Source of the DNA: CAZDVQ01 sp964508975
GTDB lineage: Bacteria > Bacteroidota > Bacteroidia > Chitinophagales > Saprospiraceae
Assembly (NCBI GenBank): GCA_964508975.1
Contig: CAZDVQ010000038.1
Span: 1-43,430, forward strand
Reading direction: 5' to 3'
DNA: 43,430 bases
This document shows positions 1-9,000 of this stretch, one piece after another (position 1 is the first letter of the stretch; the number at the start of each line of letters is the position of its first letter). The notes under the pieces are model-generated. The model was given only the letters and a program-made list of their open reading frames with translations. It was not told where the DNA came from and searched no databases. A program made the position numbers and the translations under genes.

Positions 1-917
1 ACAAGGAACTTGACTTTCAACTTTACGAGAAGTTACTCGGCGATGCAAGCCTGCTTGCCTCTAACCAGTACATGGTTAATTTCAAAAACCAATTTGAACA
101 AACCGAGGCCGGTAATTTTGCCGACATGATGCACTACTACAAACAGTTGAGTGCCATGCCGGAACAGGCTGCATACCTCTTGTACTCCAGCGATAGTCTT
201 ATCGTAGAACATTATAACCAGATAGCCAGCTACCAGGATGCCTTCATGGCAGGTGGTATAGATTCCAACACCATGGTCAGCCAGGTGAATGCCCTTGTGC
301 AACAAATCGCGAGCATCGACGGTATCAGGGCCATGGTTTACCAGCAATATGCCCAAGATGCAACCCAAACGTCCATTGACATGTTAGCCGACCTCGGGAG
401 CCTGGGCTATTCTGACCAGCAAGTACACAACGCCAAACTTTTTTACAGCGTTATACTGGAGCAGGAACTTGCAGGCGAAGCGTATAATTTTAACGTACAA
501 CAACAAAACGACCTGTTGTTCGTCGCTGCTCAATGCCCTATGGAGGGTGGCGCAATCGTTTACCTCGCGCGGGAACTATATTTCCATGTAGACCCTTCCT
601 TGGCCTTCGACAATACCGCCATTTGCGCGGAGCAGGGTATCTTGTACCGGGAAACGGCAGAACTTGAACCAAGCGGTCAATTCAAGCTATACCCCAACCC
701 CGCTTCAAGCCAAACGGTGTTGCAGATGCCATACAGCGAGGCAAAACGTACACTAAGTTTATACAGCGGCACTGGAACCTTGCTTGAAAATTGGGACTTG
801 GCCCCTAGGCAACAAGCCTTGAGCATATCGACAGGGAACTTGACCCAGGGCATGTACCTGCTCGTTGTGCGGGAAAACGGAAAGGTTGTTTCAAGCTTGA
901 AACTGGTAAAGGAATAG
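1..917 (+). CDS. T9SS type A sorting domain protein, C-terminal part (5' end outside window)
   Basis: The reading frame is open from base 3 of the window, so the gene begins upstream and about 304 residues are visible. The last 75 or so residues form a type IX secretion C-terminal signal: a LYPNPASS motif starts it, followed by short beta-strands and the usual ending with a GMYLLVV strand and a final K-rich strand (SLKLVKE). Such domains direct export through the outer membrane of Bacteroidota, after which the domain is usually removed. The visible upstream part is rich in Gln, Ala and Tyr, looks alpha-helical and matches no enzyme family I recognise. A hairpin terminator follows 30 bases after the stop. 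Function of the mature protein is unknown. The internal ATG at 72 is not the true start, because the frame continues upstream of it. Confidence 0.85.
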   Translation, partial: KELDFQLYEKLLGDASLLASNQYMVNFKNQFEQTEAGNFADMMHYYKQLSAMPEQAAYLLYSSDSLIVEHYNQIASYQDAFMAGGIDSNTMVSQVNALVQQIASIDGIRAMVYQQYAQDATQTSIDMLADLGSLGYSDQQVHNAKLFYSVILEQELAGEAYNFNVQQQNDLLFVAAQCPMEGGAIVYLARELYFHVDPSLAFDNTAICAEQGILYRETAELEPSGQFKLYPNPASSQTVLQMPYSEAKRTLSLYSGTGTLLENWDLAPRQQALSISTGNLTQGMYLLVVRENGKVVSSLKLVKE

Positions 918-946
918 TCGACCTCAGAAAAAAAGTGCTTCATTCG

Positions 947-980
947 ACCCCGCGGGATAAAAACCCCGCGGGGTTATAAA
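947..980 (+). terminator. Rho-independent-like hairpin after the first T9SS gene
   Basis: A perfect 10 bp GC-rich stem (arms 947-956 and 965-974) with an 8-base A-rich loop is followed by TATAAAATAT rather than a clean T-run. It lies between two T9SS genes and probably ends the first transcript. Confidence 0.65.
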
Positions 981-992
981 ATATAATACAGC

Positions 993-2870
993 ATGACCAT
1001 GAAATTATATATTTTGGTTCTGGCCTCTTTGTTTTGTGTGGGTACTGTACTTGGACAGCCTTATCTGGACTCGAAACGGGATTATAGTTGGCCTGGCGGT
1101 TACGGCTGGAGCCCCCCAAACTATACCGAAAACTTTGTGATAGTTTTCAACCAGGATACCATACAGGCCATAAACTACAGGGTTTCAGAAATCCCGCTTT
1201 CGAGGGCTTGTGCTGCAATATGCGATATTGATGGTTCCTTGTTATTTGCCTCCAACGGGCAGCGGGTAGCCGATAGCCTGGGGCATTTATTACCCGGGGG
1301 GTATGATATCCACCCCTTGAACTTCGACGATGACACCGTACGCAGCGATTTGGTGGAGTTGGTTGGCTTGAGCATTGACGATATCCTCTTGCTACTACCT
1401 GATCCCGGGCAGGCCAACCTCTATCACATATTCCACGAGGGAATGCAGTTCATCCCATCTGAAAATGGTACAGCACTCTTGAATGTTTACCACACGGTCA
1501 TCGATAGAAACCTCAATGCCGGGCTGGGTGATGTAGTGCAGATGTCGATGCCAATATTGACGGACACAATGACGGGTGCCATCAATGCCTTTAGGCATGC
1601 TAATGGCCGGGACTGGTGGATTATTGCGCCTCCTAGCGCTTGGAATAGCGGGTTCCACTTGTTCTTGTTAACCCCGGCCGGGGTGCAATACTTAGGGCTG
1701 GTTGACGCACCCCGAGATAGGATACACAGCTTTGAACAAAGCCTCAGTATCTCCCCAGATGGAAATTTCCTCGCTAGGCATTTTCTCGATTTTACCGCCC
1801 TGCCCAACTGGGTTGGTTATATAGAGGTTTACACGCTGGATCGCTGTCAGGGTACATTTAGCTTTATGGGGGGCGTTCAAACCCCGGACCTGCTGTTTGA
1901 GAATGGGGTGGAGTTTTCCCCGAACTCCAGGATGTTGTACAAGGTTGGGCCTAATCAAATTTGGCAGTATGACCTTTACCAACCTAACTGGCAAACGACC
2001 GGCACGCTGGTGGCCGAGTTCGACAACCATATTGATACCTTGACCATGTTGCCCAGCTATACCAGCTTTGGCGAAGCACAGCTTGCACCGGACGACAGGA
2101 TTTACATATCAACAATCTTTGGAACACATTATATGCACGTAATCGATAGCCCCGATGAAAAGGGTATTACCTGTGATTTCAGGATGCGGAAAATACAACT
2201 TCCCCTCATGACCGCTGGCTTGCCGAACATGCCCACTACCTTCCGCCTGGGCGCCCAGGTGGGTAGTGCCTGTGATAGCCTTGGTATCGGCAACCCTGCG
2301 GGGCTAGTTACCTGGCCCGATACACTTGATTTTGGCAACTTGAGCCCTGGGCAGGATTCAACCTTGTACCTGTATGCCTATAACCCAGGTTACACCCGTA
2401 CTTACCTGAGTTACCTGTATGGCCAAGAGCCACCGTTCAGCACCCCCAAGGACCATTACCGCATCAACCCGGGCGATACCCTAGCTATCCCGGTTAGTTT
2501 TAGTTCAAGTGTGTCGGGCGTTTTTGATGATACCATGCAGGTTCGCAACAACGTGCAGGATTTTAGCGTGGCGCTCCAAGCCAATGTAACGGGAACGGTA
2601 GGTACAGAAAACTGTACTGATATAAATGTTTTGGAGATTTACCCCAACCCCGCCACCGATGCATTCCGGCTACAGGGTCCTGCCAGCCTGCAAGGCGGCC
2701 AGGTGGAAATACACGACGCACAAGGCCGTTTGGTTCACCGCCAGAACCTTGAGGCGGCCACGGGTCCTTGGCAAATCTCTACCCGGCACTTACCCGCGGG
2801 CTTGTACTTGGTACAATGCAGGGATGCGCAGGGCTTGCAGTATAGCTCGAAGATAATGATTAGTGATTAA
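993..2870 (+). CDS. Secreted beta-propeller-like protein with Ig-like and T9SS type A domains
   Basis: A 625-residue exported protein. The N-terminus has a signal peptide (hydrophobic LYILVLASLFCVGTVLG, cleavage probably before QPYLD). The start may be the ATG at 993 or the one at 999; both fit and no clear ribosome site decides. Residues about 40-430 carry repeated strand patterns such as LSISPDGNFLA and VEFSPNSRMLYKV, typical of WD40- or propeller-like secreted proteins of this phylum. Residues about 440-535 (DTLDFGNLSPGQDSTL onward) resemble an ASPM/SPD-2/HYDIN-type Ig-like domain. The last 75 residues are a T9SS type A signal (IYPNPATDAF, then LPAGLYLVQ). It is expected at the cell surface or outside the cell. 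No catalytic motif is visible, so I assign no enzymatic role. Confidence 0.85.
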   Translation: MTMKLYILVLASLFCVGTVLGQPYLDSKRDYSWPGGYGWSPPNYTENFVIVFNQDTIQAINYRVSEIPLSRACAAICDIDGSLLFASNGQRVADSLGHLLPGGYDIHPLNFDDDTVRSDLVELVGLSIDDILLLLPDPGQANLYHIFHEGMQFIPSENGTALLNVYHTVIDRNLNAGLGDVVQMSMPILTDTMTGAINAFRHANGRDWWIIAPPSAWNSGFHLFLLTPAGVQYLGLVDAPRDRIHSFEQSLSISPDGNFLARHFLDFTALPNWVGYIEVYTLDRCQGTFSFMGGVQTPDLLFENGVEFSPNSRMLYKVGPNQIWQYDLYQPNWQTTGTLVAEFDNHIDTLTMLPSYTSFGEAQLAPDDRIYISTIFGTHYMHVIDSPDEKGITCDFRMRKIQLPLMTAGLPNMPTTFRLGAQVGSACDSLGIGNPAGLVTWPDTLDFGNLSPGQDSTLYLYAYNPGYTRTYLSYLYGQEPPFSTPKDHYRINPGDTLAIPVSFSSSVSGVFDDTMQVRNNVQDFSVALQANVTGTVGTENCTDINVLEIYPNPATDAFRLQGPASLQGGQVEIHDAQGRLVHRQNLEAATGPWQISTRHLPAGLYLVQCRDAQGLQYSSKIMISD

Positions 2871-2990
2871 TGGTTAATGTGCTGATTATTGATGAAGGGA
2901 TGTGAGGATTTGAGGATGTGGAGATTTGGGGATGTGAGGATGAATCCGCCCTGCTCTGCTCTTTGCCCTCTGCACTCATAGCTATCCATC

Positions 2991-3090
2991 GGCCTAGCAG
3001 CCTGGAGGGCAGCCGCGCTAGCGGCTGGTGCGGAGCACGAAGCAACGCGAACCCCGGAAGGCTGCGCCGCCGCATCGCGGCGGAGGCCCC
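2991..3090 (+). repeat. GC-rich hairpin repeat, family I, copy 1
   Basis: Starts GGCCTAGCAGCCTGGAGGGC and ends GGAGGCCCC followed by AAA. It holds short perfect stems, including GCCGC/GCGGC around a 4-base loop and GCCGCCG-CAT-CGCGGCGG near the end. Other copies are at 5727, 18243 (minus), 25308 and 43141 (minus). Confidence 0.8.
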
Positions 3091-3124
3091 AAATCAAAAT
3101 AATCCTTTGGCAAAGGAATTTACG

Positions 3125-3132
3125 TATATTTG
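3125..3132 (+). promoter_or_regulatory. Candidate -7 box for the NlpE-like lipoprotein gene
   Basis: TATATTTG matches the Bacteroidota -7 consensus TAnnTTTG exactly and sits 45 bases before the ATG at 3177. A TTTG at 3106-3109 could be the -33 element, but the 15-base spacer is short. Confidence 0.45.
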
Positions 3133-3176
3133 TATTCCAAAAATCACTATCTCCCTTTAACCTAAAATTTAGATGT

Positions 3177-4082
3177 ATGCAACAGTTTATCCTTGTTGTT
3201 TGTGCTTTTGTACTGCTGAGCGCTTGTAATAATAATGCTTCAAAAACCGATGCTGAAAATCCGCGTCAAGCCGATTCAACCGCTATTGCCGCACAAATTC
3301 ACGGCTTTTACCAATGGTATGATAAAGCTGTAAACGCCAATGTCAATGCAGCTAATTTTGTCAAAACGGTAGATGGCCACTATGCCCTCGATGTATCCTC
3401 GATGGATAAATACTATGCAGACTTCACGAAAAGCGGTTTTGTAAGCCCTGCCTTTATCGACGGCGAAGTTGCCTACTTCAAAGCTTGTGAAAAACTTTGG
3501 CAAACCGAAGAAGCCGATGGCCCACCCCTGGGTATGGATGCCGATAAATATTTCTGCGGCCAAGACTGGGACATTAAATACTTCACCGAGTCTCCACTCA
3601 AAATTTACAGCATCGAGGGTACTAAAGCATTGGTTGCACTCATCGGTCAAGGTTATGATGGCACCATGGAACGCAAATTCGAGCTGGTGAAAAATGGCGA
3701 CAAATGGCTCATCGAAAAAATTGAATGTGATATGGGCATGGATAGCTACATCTCGGAAGCCCAAAACCAAGCCGAGGTTGAAGCCGCCGCCGCCTTCTAC
3801 ACAGGATATGTACCCTGCCCCGATTGCGATGGTATTCAAACCCTACTCACCTTGAACGCCGACAAAACCCGCACATTCACCATGGAAGAACAATATAACG
3901 GTCGCCGCACCGAAAGGATTGAATCAAGTGGCACCTGGACCATCTCTCGCGGATTAGTAACCTTGAAAGATAAGTCTGGCCAAAAACAATTCAAAGTAAC
4001 CGAGACAGGCTTGATTGCACTCAACCCCGATGGCCAGCCTAAAAATGATAAATATCTGCTGACAAAAGTACTGGGCGAGTAA
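3177..4082 (+). CDS. Lipoprotein with DUF3828-like domain and C-terminal NlpE-like domain
   Basis: A 301-residue lipoprotein: the signal peptide ends in a lipobox (LLSAC, lipidated Cys17). Residues about 40-195 resemble the DUF3828 fold (HGFYQWYDKAV near its start, later FELVKNGDKWLIEKI). Residues about 205-300 resemble the N-terminal domain of NlpE/CutF: YTGYVPCPDCDGIQTLLTL matches the CxxC-containing start of that family, followed by a GTW strand and a YLLTKV end. E. coli NlpE is an outer-membrane sensor lipoprotein that signals surface or copper stress through Cpx. No Cpx genes are seen here, so a signalling role is only an analogy. The Crp/Fnr regulator gene starts 29 bases downstream and may be co-transcribed. 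An overlapping ATG at 3173 is in a frame without this signal peptide. Confidence 0.8.
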   Translation: MQQFILVVCAFVLLSACNNNASKTDAENPRQADSTAIAAQIHGFYQWYDKAVNANVNAANFVKTVDGHYALDVSSMDKYYADFTKSGFVSPAFIDGEVAYFKACEKLWQTEEADGPPLGMDADKYFCGQDWDIKYFTESPLKIYSIEGTKALVALIGQGYDGTMERKFELVKNGDKWLIEKIECDMGMDSYISEAQNQAEVEAAAAFYTGYVPCPDCDGIQTLLTLNADKTRTFTMEEQYNGRRTERIESSGTWTISRGLVTLKDKSGQKQFKVTETGLIALNPDGQPKNDKYLLTKVLGE

Positions 4083-4111
4083 TTCTTTAGTTTTACCTAC
4101 AAAAAGGCTAG

Positions 4112-4675
4112 ATGGAGCAAATTCGAGATGCTATAAAGCAGATGGTCCGTATTTCGGAGCCAGAGCTGGATGCTTTCTTGGAGTATGCCCGTTTGAAAAC
4201 CTTCAAACGGCATGAGGCCTTGAGCAAGCCCGATGCTGTGCCCAACGATATCTACTTCATCAATAAGGGCTTGGTCCGGGTTATGATTGTAGATAGTGAA
4301 GGGCTGGAACACACCATTTACTTCGCACTCGAAAATCAGTTTATCGCTGAGTACGCGAATTTTATACTACAACAGCCAGCCTTGTATACGCTACAAGCGC
4401 TAGAAGAAACAGAGGTCGTGATTTTACCCCGCTCGGTCATCGAGTGGGGTTACGACCATTTGGAAGAAGGCCAGAAACTTGGCCGCTTGATTGCCGAGTA
4501 CTATTTTATATACCAGGATAGCAGAATCAAAAACATGTACGTCAGGACGCCCAAGCAGCGCTATGATAATATAACGGGGATTTTCCCGAATATACACAAC
4601 AGGGTCCCACAACACATGATAGCATCTTATTTAGGTATTACGCCAGTGCATTTGAGTCGGCTCAAAAAAACATAA
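4112..4675 (+). CDS. Crp/Fnr-family transcriptional regulator
   Basis: A 187-residue regulator. Residues about 20-120 form a cyclic-nucleotide-binding-like beta-barrel (INKGLVRVMIVDSEGLEHTI, then FALENQFIAEY), and the C-terminus is a helix-turn-helix (QHMIASYLGITPVHLSRLKK). Crp/Fnr proteins of Bacteroidota are numerous, and most lack the residues needed for cAMP binding. No cysteine cluster for an Fe-S centre is present, so it is unlikely to be a true Fnr. The gene lies between a lipoprotein gene (29-base gap) and a short-chain dehydrogenase (72-base gap), all on the plus strand. Control of the downstream dehydrogenase is plausible, as single-gene Crp/dehydrogenase pairs are common in this phylum, but this is inference. 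Confidence 0.88.
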   Translation: MEQIRDAIKQMVRISEPELDAFLEYARLKTFKRHEALSKPDAVPNDIYFINKGLVRVMIVDSEGLEHTIYFALENQFIAEYANFILQQPALYTLQALEETEVVILPRSVIEWGYDHLEEGQKLGRLIAEYYFIYQDSRIKNMYVRTPKQRYDNITGIFPNIHNRVPQHMIASYLGITPVHLSRLKKT

Positions 4676-4747
4676 ACATATGTTAATGGATATTGGCCTA
4701 GAATAGACCGATTTTTGCATCATTCATTCGCGTAAAACAAGCACAAC

Positions 4748-5551
4748 ATGATATTGTCAAATAATGAAAAAACAAGGCTCTTGTCAAAGTATGGCAAATG
4801 GGCTATCGTTACAGGAGCATCTTCAGGCATTGGTTTGGCATTAGCCAGGCATCTGGCTAGCGCTGGCTTCAACTTGATTATCAATGCCCGGCGAGAAGAT
4901 GCCTTGCGTGAACTGGCACAGCAAATCCAGCAAACAAGCCAAGTTGAAATCAAATTGGTACCGGCTGATTTGTCGACAAATGAAGGCTTGGCCCGATTGC
5001 TTGAAACTGCAAACGGATTGAATATTGGCCTGTTGGTAGCTTCTGCTGGCCGTGGAACCTCTGGCTTGTTTATTGAAAATACCCTGGACGAAGAAGTGGG
5101 CATGTTGCGCTTAAACTGTGAAGCATTGCTCCAGTTGACGCATCATTACAGCAAGCAATTCGCAGCGCAGAAACGCGGTGGCATAATATTATTGAGCTCA
5201 GTTTTAGCATTCCAGGGTGCACCATATGCAGCCAATTATGCAGCTACTAAAGCATATGTGCAAACATTGGCTGAAGGTTTGGCACAGGAACTTAAGCCCC
5301 ATGGTGTAGATGTGCTTGCAGCAGCTCCAGGGCCAGTTGAAAGTGGTTTTGCGGAAAGGGCATCTATGAAAATGTCGAACGCGATGACGCCAGAACAAGT
5401 AGCTGTACCTATTTTAAAAGCCTTAGGCCAAACGACGACTACATACCCTGGTTATTTGTCGAAGTTGATCGTATACTCGCTCAGTACTGTTCCACGCTGG
5501 GCCAAGGTGAAAATCATGGGTAAAATCATGGGTGGTATGGCGTCTAGATAA
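4748..5551 (+). CDS. SDR-family NAD(P)-dependent oxidoreductase
   Basis: A 267-residue classical short-chain dehydrogenase. The Rossmann motif TGASSGIG is at residues 22-29, with NARRE after the second strand suggesting NADP(H) preference. The structural NAG motif is replaced by SAG (VASAGRGTSG). The catalytic Tyr164 and Lys168 lie in NYAATKAY, with the catalytic Ser in LLSSV upstream. The proline-glycine motif AAPGPVESGF follows. The substrate cannot be told from sequence; the closest style is the DltE/YqjQ-like SDR group. The gene follows a Crp/Fnr regulator on the same strand. Its stop codon overlaps the first unit of a 7 bp tandem repeat. Confidence 0.9.
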   Translation: MILSNNEKTRLLSKYGKWAIVTGASSGIGLALARHLASAGFNLIINARREDALRELAQQIQQTSQVEIKLVPADLSTNEGLARLLETANGLNIGLLVASAGRGTSGLFIENTLDEEVGMLRLNCEALLQLTHHYSKQFAAQKRGGIILLSSVLAFQGAPYAANYAATKAYVQTLAEGLAQELKPHGVDVLAAAPGPVESGFAERASMKMSNAMTPEQVAVPILKALGQTTTTYPGYLSKLIVYSLSTVPRWAKVKIMGKIMGGMASR

Positions 5552-5584
5552 CGATGAACAATGAACGATGAATAATGAACGATG
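5550..5584 (+). repeat. Five-unit 7 bp tandem repeat overlapping a stop codon
   Basis: Units AACGATG, AACAATG, AACGATG, AATAATG, AACGATG run without gaps. The first two bases belong to the TAA stop of the dehydrogenase. It is outside the coding frame, so length change would not alter the protein. Confidence 0.75.
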
Positions 5585-6000
5585 TCCCGGTTCTCCGTGT
5601 AATTTGAGGATGTAGGGGATTGTTGATGTGCTGATTATTGATGTACTAATGTGCTGATGAAAATATGAGGATGTGGGGATTAATATCAGGTATGTACTAT
5701 CCGCTTACCGCTCACATCTAATTTTTGGCCTAGCAGCCTGGAGGGCAGCCGCATTAGCGGCTGGTGCCGATAGGCACCGACCGTCCAGGGAGCCCGGAAG
5801 GGTGCGGCGGCGCATCGCGCCGCAGGCCCCAAAAAAGGCTAAAAAGGGGTAAAGGTTGGTAAAAGGGTGAAGGTTGGTAAATTTTGAGTTTTTGAATATT
5901 CGCTAATTTAGCTTTTAGCAAACTTTACCCATCTTCAGCAATTTTCAGCTTTTCGCAAATTTAGCCTTTCGCAAAATTCAGCGAATTGTTACCTTGCAGC
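5585..6000. other. Gene-free composite repeat island before the helicase gene
   Basis: Three modules in order. Bases 5600-5690: G/T-rich short repeats (GATGTGCTGATTATTGATG, GAGGATGTGGGGATT). Bases 5695-5830: a CTATCCGCTTACCGCTCACA lead-in and a family I hairpin repeat. Bases 5834-5995: an AT-rich module of degenerate GGTAAA, TTTACCC, CTTCAGC and GCTAATTTAGC words. The same order recurs at 25200-25665. No convincing promoter box was found for the helicase gene. Confidence 0.6.
5727..5830 (+). repeat. GC-rich hairpin repeat, family I, copy 2
   Basis: Begins GGCCTAGCAGCCTGGAGGGC, nearly identical to copy 1 for the first 40 bases, and ends GCAGGCCCC before an A-run. Internal stems include GCCGC-ATTA-GCGGC, GGTGCC-GATA-GGCACC and GCGGCG-CAT-CGCGCCGC. 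The stem sequences differ from copy 1 but still pair. Confidence 0.82.
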
Positions 6001-9000
6001 ATGATTCCAAACCTTACCATCATTTCTGCGGGCGCGGGTAGCGGTAAAACCTACCGCTTGACCAACGATATGGCCAAACTTTTGTCGGAACCCGACGAGA
6101 ATGGCCAATTGGTTAGGCCCACCGGTATTTTAGCGACAACCTTCACCTCGAAAGCAGCCGCCGAGTTGCGCGAACGCGTGCGCATTCGCCTGCTGGAACG
6201 CGGCATGAGCAAGGAAGCGGATGCCTTGACGCAAGCCATGATTGGAACGGTGCACGCTATCGGGGGCCAGTTGCTCCAACGCTTTGCCTTTGAAGCCGGG
6301 GTTTCGCCCGATGTGACAGCCATTGCCGACGAAGACCAACAAATATTTTTCAACCAGTCGCTATCGGCTACACTGAGTCCCGAGCTGATCGACGAGATGG
6401 AAAACCTCTCGGTAAAACTAGGTTTCCGCAGCAAAAGCGCCGATTTTGACTGGCGCAGCGAGGTGAGAACCATTACCGAAATTGCCCGGTCCAATAACCT
6501 CGGTGGGCAAGCACTGGAACAAAGTAAGCAATACTCAATAGATACCTACCGAGCTTTGCTGCCCCAAGGCCCAGCATTAGACCCTGCTCAATATCTCACA
6601 GACTTGAAAGTTGCCCTAGCCGATACACAGGTTGCCTTGGAAGATGGCGATGATGACACCTTAGCGACCCTCAAGGTATTAGATCTCGTAAAACAAGCCT
6701 TGCGGAGCATTGAAACCAAAGGGAATCTCGCTTGGGAAGATATTGCAAGGCTTTCCAAAGCCGCACCGGGCAAAAAGAGCCGTGAAATTGTAGAACCCTT
6801 GCAAGCCCTTTTGGATAAACACCTACTGCACCCCGAGTTCATGGGCGATATCGAGCGGTACATCGGGCTGGTGTTCGATATTTCAATTGCAGCCCTAGCG
6901 CAGTACGAACGATTTAAAAAGGAACGTGGCCTAATTGACTTTACCGATATGGAAACGGCCTTGCTTAAACTCTTGCAAGACGACAAGGTTAAGGCCGTGC
7001 TGCGCGAGGAATTAGACCTGCTACTCGTTGACGAGTTTCAAGATACCAACCCTATTCAGCTACAAATTTTCCTGGAAATAACCCGTTTGGCCAAGAAAGC
7101 TATCTGGGTAGGCGATCCTAAACAATCTATCTATGGGTTCAGGGGCGCTGCGCCCGAACTCATGCAAGCCGTGATGGATAGCGGCAAGGTTGACAACCTG
7201 GACACTTCCTGGCGCTCGCGGGCCGACTTGGTGAACAGCGTGAACGCTATTTTCGTCAAGGCATTCCCAAACATGCCACCAGAAAGGGTAGCCTTAAAAG
7301 TAGCACCCAAAAATGAAAAAATCAAGGAGCCCCTTGAACTCGATGAAGCCATCATGCATTGGCATTTTGATTTCAATGGAAAAAAAGCCTCCAATATCGA
7401 GTGGTTTGCCGAGTGTGTCGTGCACAACTTGCTCGATACCTTAAACCGTGGCTTACACATCAGGGATAAACATAGCGGGGCCTTGCGTTTGCTAGAAGCA
7501 GGTGATGTAGCCATTTTGTGTCGTGGCAATAAGGAATGTCTATTATTATCGCAGGTGCTGGCCAAGGCGGGTATTAAAGCATCAACGGCAAAAAACGGTT
7601 TATTGCAGACGAGAGAAGCGGTGCTATTGCAAGCCTGCCTCAATTATATCATCAATGATCGCGATAGCTTGGCCGTGGCCGAAATTTTGAAACTGGCCGA
7701 TAACCAACGCCTAGAGCATATTATAGACCACCGGATTAAGTTTTTAGCACTTCAGGACCAAACGGAGCAAAAACTGAAATGGGCTAGCGAGAACCGGATT
7801 ATCACCCAGTTGGCACAACTACGACAAGAAACAGAAGAATTGTCGTGTTCCGAAATTGTCAACCTGGTTATTGAGAGCTTGGACTTGTACCGCATCATTG
7901 CCACCTGGGGGGATACCGCCCAGCGCTTTGATAACCTAGATGCCCTGCGCAGCTATGCATTACAATATGAAGACGCTTGCAACCGCCGGCATGCAGCAGC
8001 TACCTTGGGCGGCTTTTTAATATGGCTAAACGACTTGGCCGAAGCCGGCTTGGATAACCAGGGGGCCGGTGCCGCCAAAGATGCCGTGCAGGTGCTCACC
8101 TACCACAAGAGTAAGGGTTTAGAGTGGCCTTTGGTCATTTGTATGTCGCTGGAAGCAGATTTACGCGATGCCGTATTTGGCGCTCAGGTCGTGGCCCTGA
8201 AAGATGAAATTGACCTTGAACAACCCTTGGCGAACCGGTTGATTCGCTTTTGGATTAACCCCTACGGTCATAATTTCCAGAAAACGGCCTTGGCCAACAC
8301 GCTGGAAACTCATCCGGTGCAGTTAAAAGCCAGTATAGCTGCCTTGCAAGAAGAAGCCCGACTATTGTACGTGGGCTTCACCCGTGCGCGGGAGTACATG
8401 GTGTTGCCCAGCCGGAAAAAAGAAACCGCCTGGCTCAACAGGGTATGGCATGGCGATGATAAAACGCCTTCGCTGATACCGCAAGATACACACTGCCAGT
8501 GGCTATGGGATGGTTTGGAAATTCCCAAGCAAACTACTGCCCATGCCTTTGATCAAGAAATAGAGATGCCCAAGGCACAACAATCAGAATGCGTTTACTT
8601 CTTGCCACGACGTGCTGGGAGCAAGCAACATGAACCACTGTTTATCGATGCGGCGCAAGACGAGCAAAGCACCAAGCAAAAACAAGTGAAAGCAGGTATG
8701 CTTTGGAGCTATGCCAACCCATTTGACGAAGGTATGCTGGAGAAGGACGATGTATTTAAACTCCTCAAAGCATTTTTGTGTGTCGATGATGTGAATTTTA
8801 ACCCAGCCCAACGCGAGCAACGGGCCAAGCTGACCATCGCCCAACTAGGCATGAAACAATTGGCAGAGCCTAAAGACCTCATCGAGAATAGCTTGCAGTT
8901 TTACCAGAGTTTGAGTACCAACTTTGGTATCCAAAAAGTATGGCAGCGGTATTTGGTACAAGGTAAAATTGATAAACAGCAGTTTAGCTACCAGAGCGAT

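Larger units (their letters stand above)
2871..3176. other. Gene-free stretch: short G/T-rich repeats, a hairpin repeat, a promoter box
   Basis: Bases 2871-2945 hold degenerate direct repeats of the type GATGTGAGGAT and TGTGCTGATTATTGATG. The same module recurs at about 5600-5690 and 25200-25260. The family I hairpin repeat follows (2991-3090), then about 85 bases of AT-rich sequence with a promoter-like box before the lipoprotein gene at 3177. The open frames crossing this stretch are repeat artefacts. Confidence 0.6.

Noticed and set aside
2918..3160. Short open frames across the GC-rich repeats (also at 15904-16153, 18233-18442, 43086-43347)
   Set aside because: They follow the hairpin repeats in several frames and have no start signals, conserved residues or export signals.
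4112..4675. Calling the Crp/Fnr protein an oxygen-sensing Fnr
   Set aside because: The N-terminal cysteines that hold the Fnr Fe-S cluster are absent.
5986..6000. TTG start for the helicase gene
   Set aside because: It adds only five residues. The ATG at 6001 places Walker A at the normal distance from the N-terminus.
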